Shown: positions 1 to 11,142 of the stretch, piece by piece
How positions within the stretch are numbered: the stretch's first letter is position 1
Layout of the letters: every line of letters starts with the position of its first letter
NCBI RefSeq assembly: GCF_900106535.1
Contig: NZ_FNOH01000004.1
Span: 186,001 to 250,000, forward strand
DNA from: Myxococcus xanthus
GTDB lineage: Bacteria; Myxococcota; Myxococcia; Myxococcales; Myxococcaceae
Length of the DNA stretch: 64,000 bases
Direction of reading: 5' to 3'
Program-made: the position numbers and the translations under genes
The notes under the pieces: model-generated
Told to the model about the DNA's origin: nothing
The model's database searches: none
The model's input: the letters and a program-made list of their open reading frames with translations, nothing else

Positions 1-1167
1 GAGGACCGGATGACCACGCATCTGCTCCAGCCGTACATCCTGGGCATGGACTTCAACTTCCAGCTGACGTCCATCTTCTCCTACGCGCCGCGCGACGTGC
101 AGCGCCGCAACAACTCCACGGGTGGTGACTCGCCGCTGGGCAACATCGCCGCGGACTCCATGCGCAAGCGCCGCCGCGTCGAGGCGGAGATGGCGCTCAC
201 CAACTCGCTGGGCATCCGCGACAACCTCTACGCGGGCGTGGTGAGCCAGGAGTCGATGTTCAACGTGTTCCCGTTCGAGAACACCATCAACATCATGTAC
301 CTCTCCGGCAAGGAGATGCAGGAGATGTTCGACTTCGTCACCGAGCGCTCCGCGGAGCGCGGCTGCGTCAGCCAGGCGCAGATCTCCGGCGCCCGCTTCA
401 CCATGGACTGCGCCCAGGTGCAGGTGAACGACCTGCAGACCCCCTGCAACCCGGAGCTCAACGGCACGGACTGCCCCAACCAGGACCGTCAGGGTCACGC
501 GCCGTGGCAGTGCCTGGTGGACCAGAGCAGCGACTCCAGCGTGGGCCGCTGCTACGCGCACCCGGGCACCAACATCCAGATCAACGGCAAGCCGCTGGAC
601 ATCACCGGCACCTACAAGATCGCCGTCAACGACTACATCGCCAAGGGTGGCTCGGGCTTCAACGTCCTCAAGCGCAACACCACCCGCATCGAGACGGGCA
701 TCTCGCTGCGCGACTCGCTCATCGGCTACATGCAGGGCTTCTGCACCTGCGAGGACATCCTCGCGGGCCGCGAGACGTCCAAATCGGGCCACTACTGCGG
801 CAACCTCGTCAACGGCCGCTGGACGGTGAACGAACAGGTGGTGGGCTCCTGCCGCGCCGCTGCCGACTTCAAGGCCGCGCTGGACAAGCAGGTGGGCAGC
901 TGTGACTGCAAGGATCTGCTGTCGCTCCCCTCGGACGCCGCGGAGCGCTGCGGCGTGCCGGGCCTGACGGCCGAGGATATCCAGAGCCAGTGCGACGTGC
1001 CGGAGGGTCCGTACACAGGCCGCTGCAGCTGCCGGGATGTGCTGGCGGGCAACAACCCCATCTGCGGCACAGTGACGAACCAGCTGCGGAACTTCTGTGA
1101 GAACCCCACCTCCGTGTCCATCGCGGACGCGGTTGAGGATTCCCGTATCGGCCGGAGGGTGAAGTAA
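1..1167 (+). CDS. 5'-nucleotidase/UshA-family protein, 3' part, with Cys-rich tail
   Basis: The reading frame is open from base 1, so this is the C-terminal part of a longer gene; the ATG at 10 is probably internal. The visible part matches the C-terminal substrate-binding domain of the 5'-nucleotidase/UshA family: GNIAADSMR near 139, the NVFPFENTI region near 262, and the typical domain end with TYKIAVNDYIAKGGSGF near 610-660. The metallophosphoesterase half should lie upstream of the window. A Cys-rich insertion (about 361-570) and a tail of three related Cys modules (742-1116) are added to the usual family plan, suggesting a disulfide-stabilised exported protein. The stop is directly followed by the ATG of the lipoprotein gene, so the two are cotranscribed. 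The substrate is not shown by the sequence. Family sure, boundaries partial. Confidence 0.85.
   Translation, partial: EDRMTTHLLQPYILGMDFNFQLTSIFSYAPRDVQRRNNSTGGDSPLGNIAADSMRKRRRVEAEMALTNSLGIRDNLYAGVVSQESMFNVFPFENTINIMYLSGKEMQEMFDFVTERSAERGCVSQAQISGARFTMDCAQVQVNDLQTPCNPELNGTDCPNQDRQGHAPWQCLVDQSSDSSVGRCYAHPGTNIQINGKPLDITGTYKIAVNDYIAKGGSGFNVLKRNTTRIETGISLRDSLIGYMQGFCTCEDILAGRETSKSGHYCGNLVNGRWTVNEQVVGSCRAAADFKAALDKQVGSCDCKDLLSLPSDAAERCGVPGLTAEDIQSQCDVPEGPYTGRCSCRDVLAGNNPICGTVTNQLRNFCENPTSVSIADAVEDSRIGRRVK
742..1116 (+). repeat. Three tandem Cys-rich modules in the nucleotidase tail
   Basis: Within the encoded protein a module of roughly 40-50 residues recurs three times. Each starts with a C-x-C-x-D-x-L core: CTCEDIL at 742, CDCKDLL at 901 and CSCRDVL at 1024. 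Each continues with a CG pair and a further single Cys. The copies diverge in DNA sequence, so this is an old protein repeat, not a recent DNA duplication. Confidence 0.7.
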
Positions 1168-3138
1168 ATGAAGCGCCTGCTCTTCCTGTCGGCCCTGGCG
1201 GCGGCCGGCTGTTACACCCAAGAAACGCCGCAGCCTGATGGCGTCGCCTCGTTCCGGGTCAACCTCACGGGCATCTACACCGGCGGCACGCGTACCCCGC
1301 TGCCGGTGGTGAATGAGTGCGCCACCGCGCACGGCGGCCAGGACAAGGTGCCGCTGGAGGTTCGCGGCACGGCGGACTGCCGGCTGACCATGCCCCGGAC
1401 GCCGGTGGACTTCGACGTGGAGATCCTCGCCCTGGACGCGAAGGGCCAGCCCATGGAGTCGTTCAACGGGCCGGTGTCCTTCCGCACGGTGCCGGGCAAC
1501 CTGATGGGCGAGTACCGCTACCGCTGGACCCAGCTCACTAACGGCCGGGGCACCGGCACGGTGCGCTCCGGCCAGCTCTACGGCGACGCCCACGTCTGGG
1601 TGCAGGACGAGCCGCCCCAGGTGGATTACGCCGACGGGCAGGTCATCCCCGGCGAGCTGCCCCAGGAGCCGGCGACGCGCACGAACGCCACCGGCCTGTC
1701 GCGGATGATGAAGTTCGAGGAGCCGACCATCTCCACGGTCCAGGTTCCGCAGAACAGCGATCAGCTCACCGCTTATGCCGGGACGTACATGCGCATCGGG
1801 CGCAACCCGGAGGCCGGCCCACCGCTGCTGCAGAACTGCGCCGAGGGCGACCCGAACGACAAGCAGCCGGTGACGCTGCTGGTGACGGGCACGGACCCGG
1901 GCGGCTTCTTCGTCACGGACATGACGGCCTGCCGCGTGGGCGAGAACAGCGTCCCGGGCGCCAACATCCAGACGGGTGAGCCGGACGGCTACTATCCCGG
2001 CCGCTTCAACTCGCTCTACGTCTACAACTACTCCTTCCCCGAAGGGCTCGACCCGGGCGACCTGCTGTGGTCGGTGTCCGGCTCCGTGCAGGAGTTCACC
2101 GCCACCACGCAGCTCACCTTCCCCGCCTGGACGACGCGCGAGCGCGTCCGGCTGCTGCCCCAGTCGGAGTGGGACAAGTACCTGAAGCTGAACCCGCCGG
2201 TGGAGATCAACGGCCGGCTGTGCGGCTACAGCGGTTCGCTCTACATGACGGACCCGCTGTGCGGTTACAGCTACGGCAACTACAAGATGGAGAGCCTGGA
2301 GTCGTCACTGGTGAAGCTCAGCCGGGTGAAGTTCCCGCGCGTCTTCCACAACTGTGACGCCAACGGCAACGGCAACGTCCCCTTCTTCTGTCCCAATACC
2401 CGCGCGGGGACGTGGGGAAGCTGCGGCACGGACAACCCGAACGATCCGGACATCGCCGAGCGGCAGTGCAACATCGACTGCACCATGGGCATTGGCCAGT
2501 TCGCGGGGGTCCACTGCGCCGAGCGCAACACGTACAACGGCTTCGGCCAGTTCGTCGTGGAGATGAACCCCACCGGCGCCGCCTCGGCGGGCCTGGACGA
2601 ATCCGTCCCCGGGCGCATCCAGACCTTCACCGCCTCCGTCAACGCGGACCCCACCATCGTCAACTGGGCCCAGTCGGACACGTTCAGCAGGGATCAGCGC
2701 GTCAACGTGTCCTGCGACAAGGCGGCCAACGTGCGCTTCGGCGCCAACGGCACGCCGGTGGCGCTGACGGCCCAGACTCCGCTGCAGCACACCATGGCCG
2801 CGGGTGAGGGCGTCGTGTACGCCTCCGTCCAGAACCGCGAGGATGGCACCCTCACCTGCAAGGTGGCGGCGGACGCGCGCACGCGCATCAACCTGGTCAC
2901 CAAGGACGCGGTGCCGGACCTGGTTCCCGACTGCCGCGAGGATGACCCGAACGCGGAGGCGGCCCAGCAGTGCCGCAATCTGCATGCGGCCACCTTCGAC
3001 GTCGTGGGCCACCTGCGGCAGGTGAGCGCCGCCCGCCCTCGGTGGAACGTGCTGCCTCGCGACGTGGACGACATCTGCTGCTACCCCGGCCCGGGCATGG
3101 AGTGCCCGCGACCGATCCGACCTTGCGTCAATCCGTAG
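1168..3138 (+). CDS. Large Cys-rich lipoprotein of unknown function
   Basis: 656 residues. The N-terminus MKRLLFLSALAAAGC is a lipoprotein signal with Cys15 as the lipidated residue. Position +2 is Tyr, not Asp, so outer-membrane sorting is expected. The mature protein is rich in Gly, Asn, Pro and Cys, with clusters such as CDANGNGN near residue 395 and CCYPGPGMEC close to the C-terminus. I recognise no catalytic motif and no known domain. The ATG immediately follows the stop of the nucleotidase-like gene, and an outer-membrane barrel gene follows after 77 bases. The three probably form one surface-exposed unit, and this member may be a cell-surface adhesin-like or ligand-binding lipoprotein, which is inference only. 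Confidence 0.85.
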   Translation: MKRLLFLSALAAAGCYTQETPQPDGVASFRVNLTGIYTGGTRTPLPVVNECATAHGGQDKVPLEVRGTADCRLTMPRTPVDFDVEILALDAKGQPMESFNGPVSFRTVPGNLMGEYRYRWTQLTNGRGTGTVRSGQLYGDAHVWVQDEPPQVDYADGQVIPGELPQEPATRTNATGLSRMMKFEEPTISTVQVPQNSDQLTAYAGTYMRIGRNPEAGPPLLQNCAEGDPNDKQPVTLLVTGTDPGGFFVTDMTACRVGENSVPGANIQTGEPDGYYPGRFNSLYVYNYSFPEGLDPGDLLWSVSGSVQEFTATTQLTFPAWTTRERVRLLPQSEWDKYLKLNPPVEINGRLCGYSGSLYMTDPLCGYSYGNYKMESLESSLVKLSRVKFPRVFHNCDANGNGNVPFFCPNTRAGTWGSCGTDNPNDPDIAERQCNIDCTMGIGQFAGVHCAERNTYNGFGQFVVEMNPTGAASAGLDESVPGRIQTFTASVNADPTIVNWAQSDTFSRDQRVNVSCDKAANVRFGANGTPVALTAQTPLQHTMAAGEGVVYASVQNREDGTLTCKVAADARTRINLVTKDAVPDLVPDCREDDPNAEAAQQCRNLHAATFDVVGHLRQVSAARPRWNVLPRDVDDICCYPGPGMECPRPIRPCVNP

Positions 3139-3215
3139 TCTTCTGATGATTCTCGCGACCCGGTGACGGGAAGCAGGGAGGAGCGGTCCATTGGGCCGCT
3201 CCGTGGAGAGGGACA

Positions 3216-4751
3216 TTGAAAACGCTGCAGAAGCTGGCCCTGACCGGCCTGATTTCCCTGAGTGCGCCCGCGTGGGCCAGTGACTTCGTGGACACCCGTC
3301 TGTCGTTCGTCTTCGCGGACGACAACGTGCTCGCGGGCTCTGGTGAGACGACGCCGAACAGCCCCGATGCACGGTTCGGCGCCGGCAACCAGAACACGCA
3401 GTTCTACGACAACTTCAACACCCGGTTCTCCGGCTTCGAGTCCCTGTCGAACGTGGTGCTCTACAAGCGGGCACCGGCGTTCTTCGAGGGTTTGACGACC
3501 GAAGCGGCGCTGACGCTGCTGGTGCTCGAGCGGCCGTCGGGCGGCGTCGACATCCGGGACAACTCCAGCTACATCCGCCTCAACTACCAGCCGCCGGGCT
3601 GGAGCGAGAAGGAAGGCATCTCGCTCGTCGGCTTCCCGGTGTCCGCGGACCGTTTCCGTCTGGGCTATGCGTACCGCATCTCCTGGGGTGGCAGCGGCGT
3701 GTTCACCACCCGCGCCGCCACCAACGGCGTGCCCGGTGGCAAGCTGCAGATCACCCGCGACAACTGGTACGCGTACGTCGGCGGCAAGACTGCGCTCATG
3801 CAGAACGAGCTCATCCGCGAGGAAGAGACCAAGTACGGCCTCATGGCCGGCGCGGGCTGGGACATCCTGGAGACGCTGCGCGTCGAGGCCGGCGGCGGCT
3901 ACTTCCAGAAGGGCCTGGTGCCCGGCCTGGCGACGCTCGGCGTGGAAGCGCCGGTGAACGCCGCGGGCGTGTCCGGACAAATCGTCTACCACGTGGGTGT
4001 GCCCGTCGGCACCAGCGTGGACTTCCGGCTCTACAAGAACGACCCGGACATCTATCAGCGCTTCTTCGCGCCGGAGCAGTACCCGGGCGGCCTGTCGTAC
4101 ACCGTGTCGCTGGAAGGTAGCTACCTGTCGCAGACGCTGGAGAAGCCCAACGACTTCGGCGCCACCAAGCCGCAGGGCGCCACCGCCGTGGCCCTCCAGG
4201 CGCGCGCGAAGTACGACCTGCTCCGCGTCAGCCTCCTCGGCCTGTACCGCAGCCTGTCCTTCATCCAGTTCGAGGTGCCGGGCTTCCCGCCGTTCCAGGA
4301 CTTCCCGGAGGGCACGGAGCTGAAGCCGGAGATGTTCCTCGCGGTGGGCGCGGACTACCACCTGCCGAAGCTGCACTTCACGCCGGGCTTCATCATCGGT
4401 GTGCAGCAGCCGGCCTCGTTCCGCAGCCCCACGCCGGTGCTGGGCGGCAACAACCCGCCGGAGAACCTCATCGGCACGCGCACCGTCGTGGTGCGTGACG
4501 TGAACCAGCTCAGCATCCTTCCGGAGACGTGCGGCCGCGGCGGCGCGGCGTGCAAGGCGGAGCCCATCTACTCCGCGAAGGCCACGTTCCGCTGGGACCT
4601 GTCCGACTCCGTCGCCGCCGTCGGCGAGGTCTACTACACGTACGACACCAACCGGACCACGTTCCGGGACGACGTGACGGGTGTGGCGCAGCCGAGCTTC
4701 GAGCGCCCGCACGCGCTGGGCTTCAACACGATGCTCCAGGCGCGCTTCTAG
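3216..4751 (+). CDS. Outer-membrane beta-barrel protein
   Basis: 511 residues, starting with TTG at 3216, 6 bases after a GGAGAGG ribosome site. The signal peptide MKTLQKLALTGLISLSAPAWA is followed by SDFVDTRL, so cleavage after Ala21 is likely. The rest shows alternating amphipathic strands rich in Gly, Tyr and Phe with short turns. The protein ends in MLQARF, a C-terminal Phe with alternating hydrophobics as expected for a BamA substrate. No enzymatic motif is visible. It is the last gene of the surface cluster that includes the nucleotidase-like protein and the lipoprotein, and it ends just before a strong hairpin. A role as porin-like channel or anchor for the two upstream proteins is possible but unproven. 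Confidence 0.8.
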   Translation: MKTLQKLALTGLISLSAPAWASDFVDTRLSFVFADDNVLAGSGETTPNSPDARFGAGNQNTQFYDNFNTRFSGFESLSNVVLYKRAPAFFEGLTTEAALTLLVLERPSGGVDIRDNSSYIRLNYQPPGWSEKEGISLVGFPVSADRFRLGYAYRISWGGSGVFTTRAATNGVPGGKLQITRDNWYAYVGGKTALMQNELIREEETKYGLMAGAGWDILETLRVEAGGGYFQKGLVPGLATLGVEAPVNAAGVSGQIVYHVGVPVGTSVDFRLYKNDPDIYQRFFAPEQYPGGLSYTVSLEGSYLSQTLEKPNDFGATKPQGATAVALQARAKYDLLRVSLLGLYRSLSFIQFEVPGFPPFQDFPEGTELKPEMFLAVGADYHLPKLHFTPGFIIGVQQPASFRSPTPVLGGNNPPENLIGTRTVVVRDVNQLSILPETCGRGGAACKAEPIYSAKATFRWDLSDSVAAVGEVYYTYDTNRTTFRDDVTGVAQPSFERPHALGFNTMLQARF

Positions 4752-4791
4752 TCCACCGCCCTGCCCCACCGGGGCAGCCAGAAGGACTCCG

Positions 4792-4824
4792 CGGCCCGGC
4801 CTCTCCTCGTGGGAGGCCGGGCCG
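4792..4824. terminator. Hairpin between convergent genes
   Basis: A perfect 12-bp inverted repeat (cggcccggcctc / gaggccgggccg) with a 9-base loop lies between the barrel gene (+) and the GspE-like gene (-). There is no T-tract on either side. The position between convergent genes and the stem strength support a bidirectional terminator. Confidence 0.65.
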
Positions 4825-4831
4825 TCGTGCG

Positions 4832-6679
<1,848 letters not shown>

Positions 6680-6831
6680 GCGCGTCTCCTTTCACCCCGG
6701 CCACCCGCCGGAGTGCGACCCCGAAGCGTACCAGACGGACTCCGGCACACGGTGGTGCACCGAGCGGAAAACACCCCTGCGCCCCCCGCTCCACCAGCCA
6801 GGCATGGAGCCGCTGTCAGGCACGTCGTGCG

Positions 6832-6847
6832 GCCGTGCGGGCACGGC
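6832..6847 (-). terminator. Short hairpin downstream of hemD, weak candidate
   Basis: Perfect 7-bp arms (gccgtgc / gcacggc) separated by only two bases lie 13 bases after the hemD stop. There is no T-tract. The rest of the 180-base gap between hemD and the GspE-like gene shows nothing clear other than the ribosome site of the latter. Confidence 0.3.
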
Positions 6848-6859
6848 GCCGCGCCACCG

Positions 6860-7630
6860 TCAGTGCACGGTGCTCGTCACCGCGAGCACGGCGGCATCCA
6901 CCAGGGACTCTGGCGTCGGCCGCTCCGCGACGGCCGCCGCGGGCACGCCCAGCCGCTCCAGGGCGGACGCCGTCGTCGGACCGATTGCCACCACCCGAGC
7001 GGTGGCCAGGCGCTCGCGTCCGGCCTCTTCCACGAAGGCCTCGGCCGTGCGCGGCGAAGCGAAGAGCACGACGTCCGGCGGTGAGGCATCCAGTAAGGCC
7101 AGCGACTCCGGTGGCAGGGGCGCGGGCGTGGCGCGATACGCCGTCACCCGCGTCACCAGGAGGCCGTACTCTCTCAGCCCGTCTTCCAGCTCACGCCGGC
7201 CTTCCTCGGCGGCGGGAAGCAGGACTTCGTCACCCGGTTGCAGCGCATCCTTGATGAGGTTGAGCAGGGCCGCGCCCGTGCCCTCGGAAGGTTCGGCCAC
7301 CACGACCAGGCCGTAGCCCTCCGCGGCGCGCGTCGTGCGCGGCCCCACGGTGGCCACCTTCACCCGCTGTATCCGGTCCTGGGTGCCCGCCTCGCGCAGG
7401 GCCTCCATCAGCGCATCCACGCCGGTCGGGCTCGCGAACACCACCCAGGTGTAGCGCTGGATGTGCTCGGCCGCAGACGCCAGCGGACGTGGGTCCTCCG
7501 GAGGATGCAGTTCCAGAAGGGGCACGCTCAGCACTTCGGCGCCCTCATCCTCCAGGAGGAAGCACAACTCCTCGGCCCGCTCACGCGGGCGCGTCACCAA
7601 GACTCTCTTGCCTTCAAGTCGCCGTTCCAC
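6860..7630 (-). CDS. hemD: Uroporphyrinogen-III synthase HemD
   Basis: 256 residues, usual length for the family. It closes and inverts ring D of hydroxymethylbilane to make uroporphyrinogen III in the cytoplasm. The N-terminus contains the family start RVLVTRPRERAEEL. The bilobed HEM4 pattern continues with WVVFASPTGVDAL in the first lobe, and in the second DVVLFASPRTAEAF and VVAIGPTTASALERLGV near the end. HemD sequences diverge widely, so the call rests on these motifs plus position: it follows hemC by 12 bases in a heme operon. The start codon is GTG with a weak ribosome site, in keeping with translation linked to hemC. It is the last gene of the operon. Confidence 0.93.
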   Translation of the reverse strand: MERRLEGKRVLVTRPRERAEELCFLLEDEGAEVLSVPLLELHPPEDPRPLASAAEHIQRYTWVVFASPTGVDALMEALREAGTQDRIQRVKVATVGPRTTRAAEGYGLVVVAEPSEGTGAALLNLIKDALQPGDEVLLPAAEEGRRELEDGLREYGLLVTRVTAYRATPAPLPPESLALLDASPPDVVLFASPRTAEAFVEEAGRERLATARVVAIGPTTASALERLGVPAAAVAERPTPESLVDAAVLAVTSTVH

Positions 7631-7642
7631 GCGAGCAGCAGT

Positions 7643-8584
7643 CTAGGACTCCCGCGCCTCGAAGCGGCGCGCGAAATCACGCAAGATGTCCGCCGCCCCA
7701 CGCGAAAGCAGGTCATCCGCCAGGGATTCACCCAGTGCATGGGCCTGCGACACGGGGCCGCGCACCTCGCCCCGCACCACGTGTGTGCCATCCGGACGGC
7801 CCACGAGTCCGCGCAGGAAGACGGTGTCGCCCGACACGGTGGCATACCCGGCCAGGGGCACGGTGCAGCCCCCCTCCAGCTTCGCCAGCAGCGCGCGCTC
7901 GGCGGTGACGGCGATGCGAGTGGTGGCGTGCTCCAGCGGCACCAGCAGCGCGCGCACGCGCGCATCGTCCGTGCGGCACTGGATGGCCAACACGCCCTGC
8001 CCCACCGCGGGCAGGCTCACCTCGGGCGGCAGCACCTGGGTGATGACGTCCTCCAGGCCCAGGCGCTTGAGTCCGGCGTAGGCCAGCAGCGCACCCGCGA
8101 GCCCCTGCTCCCGCGTCCTCGCCAGGCGCGTCTGCACGTTGCCGCGCACGCTGACGATGTCCACGTCCGGCCGGCGCGAGCGCAAGATGCAGCTCCGGCG
8201 CAGCGACGACGTGCCCACGCGCGCGCCCTGCGGAAGCGTGTCCAACGTCAGCCCGCCCAGGCCACAGAAGACGTCGCGCGGATCCTCCCGCTCCGGCACC
8301 GCCGCGAGTATCAGCCCTTCCGGGAACACGGACGTCATGTCCTTGAGGCTATGCACGGCGATGTCCGCACGGCCGTCGAGCAGCGCCTGTTCGATTTCCT
8401 TCACGAACAAGCCCTTGCCGCCCACCGCGGACAACGGCGCGGACAGGAAGCGGTCTCCCTCGGTGGTCATCTCCACCAGGGTCACTTCCAAACCGGGATG
8501 CCGCGAGGTCAGCAGCGCGCCCACGTGACGCGCCTGCCAGAGCGCCAGGGGACTCTGCCGGGTGGCGATACGCACGTGCGTCAT
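7643..8584 (-). CDS. hemC: Hydroxymethylbilane synthase (porphobilinogen deaminase) HemC
   Basis: 313 residues from ATG at 8584. It polymerises four porphobilinogens to hydroxymethylbilane using a dipyrromethane cofactor. The family start [15 protein letters not shown] is present, followed by [11 protein letters not shown] and the VRGNVQTRL stretch. The cofactor-attachment Cys lies in [12 protein letters not shown] at about Cys240. The hemA stop TGA overlaps this ATG by one base (TGATG), and a GTG at 8587 is an alternative start overlapping hemA by four bases. Either arrangement implies translational coupling. HemD follows directly. Complete and unremarkable family member. Confidence 0.95.
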
Positions 8585-9909
8585 CACTTGCCCCCCGTGG
8601 CGACCTGGACTGGCGCGGCCATGACGGAGGGCGCGGCGGCGGCGGTGCCGACCTCCTCCTCCAGGAGACCGAACAGCTCGGCGGCGGCACCCGCCAGGCG
8701 GTTGCCCTCCCCTTCCGGCCCCACGGCGCGCAGCCGCGCGGTGGGCTCATGCAGCAGCTTGTTGACGATGGCTCGGCCCATGGCCTCGATGCTCTTGCGT
8801 TGCTTTTCGTTGAGTCCGTCGCCCAGGGCGCCCAGCGTGCGCTCCACCTCGGAGCGGGCAATGGCTTCCGCGCGCTGACGCAGTCGCGCCAGCACCGGCG
8901 TGCCCTCACGCAGCGCACGCTCCTTGACGAAACGCGCTACTTCCTGCGCGACGAGCACGCCCGCCTTCTGCGCCTCTTCCGCGCGCGCCGCGGCGTTGTC
9001 CGCGACGAACTTCTGGATGTCGTCCACGTCGTATGCATGTACCCAGTCCAGCGTGCCCACCGCCGGATCGATGTCGCGAGGCACCGCCAGGTCCACCATG
9101 AACAGCGGCCGCCCCCGGCGTCCGCGCCCCAGGGCGCCCACGTTGTCCCGCGTGAAGAGCGGCGCCTGCGACGCCGTGCTGCACACCACCACGTCCGCCG
9201 CGGCCACCAGACCGAGCAGCTCCTCGAAGGGCCTCGCCTGTCCGCCCACCTCCGCCGCCAGCGCCTCCGCTCGCGACAGGGTGCGGTTGGTGACGTAGAG
9301 CTTCGACGCACCAGCCTGCTTCAAGTGGCGCGCCGCCAGCTCGCCCATCTCCCCCGCGCCCACCACCAGCACCGTCTTGCCCGCGAGCCCATCGAACACC
9401 TTGCTGGCCAGTTGCACCGCCGCCGCCGCCATGGACGTGGCCGCGCGGCCAATGGCCGTCTCCGTGCGCACGCGCTTGGCGCAGCTGAAGGCCGCCGCGC
9501 ACGCGCGCATCAACTCACCACGCACCGCGCCCGCGCCCTGGCCCCGCTCGAAGGCTTCCTTCACCTGGCCCAGAATCTGAGCCTCGCCCAGCACCATGGA
9601 GTCCAGGCTGCACGCCACGCGGAACAGGTGCACCAGCGCCGCCTCGCCCTGGTGCTCGTAGAGGTGCTCCAGGGCTTCCACCCCGCCCAGCACCTGCAGC
9701 TCCATCAAGGCGCGCTGCCGCGCCATCGCCGCGTCCGGCGCGAACAGGTACACCTCCACGCGGTTGCAGGTGGACACCCAGAGGGCCTCCACGGGCGCCT
9801 GGGCCAGCCGCTGGAGCACGTCCACCTGACGCGACTCCGGCAAGGCCAGTCGCTCGCGGACGGTGAGGGGCGCCGTCCGGTGGGACAGGCCAATGCAAAT
9901 GAGCTCCAT
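8584..9909 (-). CDS. hemA: Glutamyl-tRNA reductase HemA
   Basis: 441 residues. It reduces glutamyl-tRNA(Glu) with NADPH to glutamate-1-semialdehyde, the committed step of C5-pathway heme synthesis. The N-terminal catalytic domain has GLSHRTAPL at 7-15 and the nucleophile Cys48 in [10 protein letters not shown] Rossmann domain shows [17 protein letters not shown], and the C-terminal dimerisation helix contains the [16 protein letters not shown] stretch. It follows the CcsA/HemX-like gene by two bases, and its stop overlaps hemC, the same order as in the Bacillus hemAXCD group with the membrane gene moved first. The C-terminal tail after about residue 415 is Ala-rich and probably disordered. 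Confidence 0.95.
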
Positions 9910-9911
9910 AC

Positions 9912-10727
9912 TCAGGGCATCCTCATGGCCGCCGAGGGCGACGACACGTCATACGAGGACAGGAAGGACACCATGACCAGGCAGAACCCCGCCATGGTGA
10001 GGAAGGCCACCCGCCGCCCCCGCCAGCCCGCGACGGAACGCGCCACCAGCAGCGCGGCGAAGACCGCCCACGCAACGAGGGTGGCCAGCGTCTTCCCATC
10101 CACGGTCCAGGGGCCCGGCGCGGTGCCCACGAAGAAGGCCCCCGTGGCGAGCGTGATGGACAGCGCCAGGAAGCCCCACACCACCAGGCGCCGGTTCAGC
10201 GTGTCCAGGAACTCCAGGGAGGGCAGGCGGGAGAACAGCAAACCGAAGCGCTTCGCCTTCACCTGCCGCTCCATGAGCACGTACATGACGCCCACTCCCG
10301 CGGCGACCGCGAACGCGGCCAGCCCCATCAGCGCCAGGGTGATGTGCAGCGGCAACAGCGGCTGACGCACCCCGGGAGGCAGCGGCGCCTGCCCGCCCTG
10401 CAACAGCAGACCGGGCAGCAACGCGGCCAGCGCCAGCGGCGTGAGGAAGGCGCCGATGACGGGCCGGCGGTAGCGCACGTCCAGGAACAGGAAGATGGCC
10501 AGCAGCAGGAAGGCCAGCGCGGAGAAGCCTTGCGCCAGGCCCACCGGCCGCCCGCTCTGCACCCCGAGCAACTCGAAGAGCGCCACGCCATGCAGCGCCA
10601 ATCCACCGCCCACCAGCACGCGCCCGGCCGTGGCCAGGGCCTCGGACTGGCGGACCAGGTAGGCCAGGTAGACGACAGCGGCGATGCCATACGCGTGGCA
10701 GGCGAGCGAGACGAGCGTGTGGCTCAT
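9912..10727 (-). CDS. CcsA/HemX-like cytochrome c assembly family membrane protein
   Basis: 271 residues, with about eight hydrophobic segments over nearly the whole length. It belongs to the CcsA/CcmC/HemX family of heme-handling membrane proteins. A weak form of the heme-binding WWD-type loop is visible as PGPWTVDGKTLATLVAW (about 215-231), keeping W, D, K and a later W but not the full consensus. Placed directly before hemA, it resembles HemX, which in Bacillus influences HemA level. A role in heme export to cytochrome c maturation is the other option. The gene has an ATG start 34 bases after the preceding small gene and 2 bases before hemA, so it is part of the heme operon. Confidence 0.85.
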   Translation of the reverse strand: MSHTLVSLACHAYGIAAVVYLAYLVRQSEALATAGRVLVGGGLALHGVALFELLGVQSGRPVGLAQGFSALAFLLLAIFLFLDVRYRRPVIGAFLTPLALAALLPGLLLQGGQAPLPPGVRQPLLPLHITLALMGLAAFAVAAGVGVMYVLMERQVKAKRFGLLFSRLPSLEFLDTLNRRLVVWGFLALSITLATGAFFVGTAPGPWTVDGKTLATLVAWAVFAALLVARSVAGWRGRRVAFLTMAGFCLVMVSFLSSYDVSSPSAAMRMP

Positions 10728-10761
10728 AGGGGCAGGCTCATAACCACGGAAGACGGGCGAA

Positions 10762-11142
10762 TCAGCCCATCTTGTTGAGGATGAAGGCAGCCAGAAGGTC
10801 TGCTTCAGAGTCCGGTTTCTTGTCCGCGCCCTCTGGCCTGGGCGCGCCGGCGGCGACCTCCGCTACATACCCTGGAACAACCTCATAGGCGTTGTCCCCC
10901 ACCAGCACCGAGTCGGCCATCTGCTCGGCACCCAGTCGGGCAAGTTGCTCCTCGGTCTTCACCCGGGCCACCAACCCCTGGGTGTCTTCGCCCGACACGA
11001 GTTGGACGAAGTGGACCGCGGGCATGAGGGGGAAGGCCACGCCGCCTTCCGCCATCACCACCAGCCGGCCTTCGCGCAGGTCTGCTTTGTCCGCCAGCGC
11101 CCACTCCTCGAGCTGGGTCTGGGGCAGGAAGAGCTTCGTCAC
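10762..11142 (-). CDS. Conserved-looking small protein heading the heme operon
   Basis: 126 residues from a GTG at 11142; the frame stays open to a possible ATG at 11223, but the extra 27 residues look non-coding. The protein starts VTKLFLPQTQLEEWALADKADL and has an alternating pattern of short beta strands (GRLVVMAEG, VHFVQLVSG, GLVARVKT, DSVLVGDNAYEVV). The tail is charged with a final helix, LLAAFILNKMG. There is no signal peptide or membrane segment and I recognise no domain. It is 34 bases upstream of the CcsA/HemX-like gene, so it is likely cotranscribed with hemA, hemC and hemD. The start is uncertain because the GGAAGG before the GTG is too close. Confidence 0.65.
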   Translation of the reverse strand: MTKLFLPQTQLEEWALADKADLREGRLVVMAEGGVAFPLMPAVHFVQLVSGEDTQGLVARVKTEEQLARLGAEQMADSVLVGDNAYEVVPGYVAEVAAGAPRPEGADKKPDSEADLLAAFILNKMG

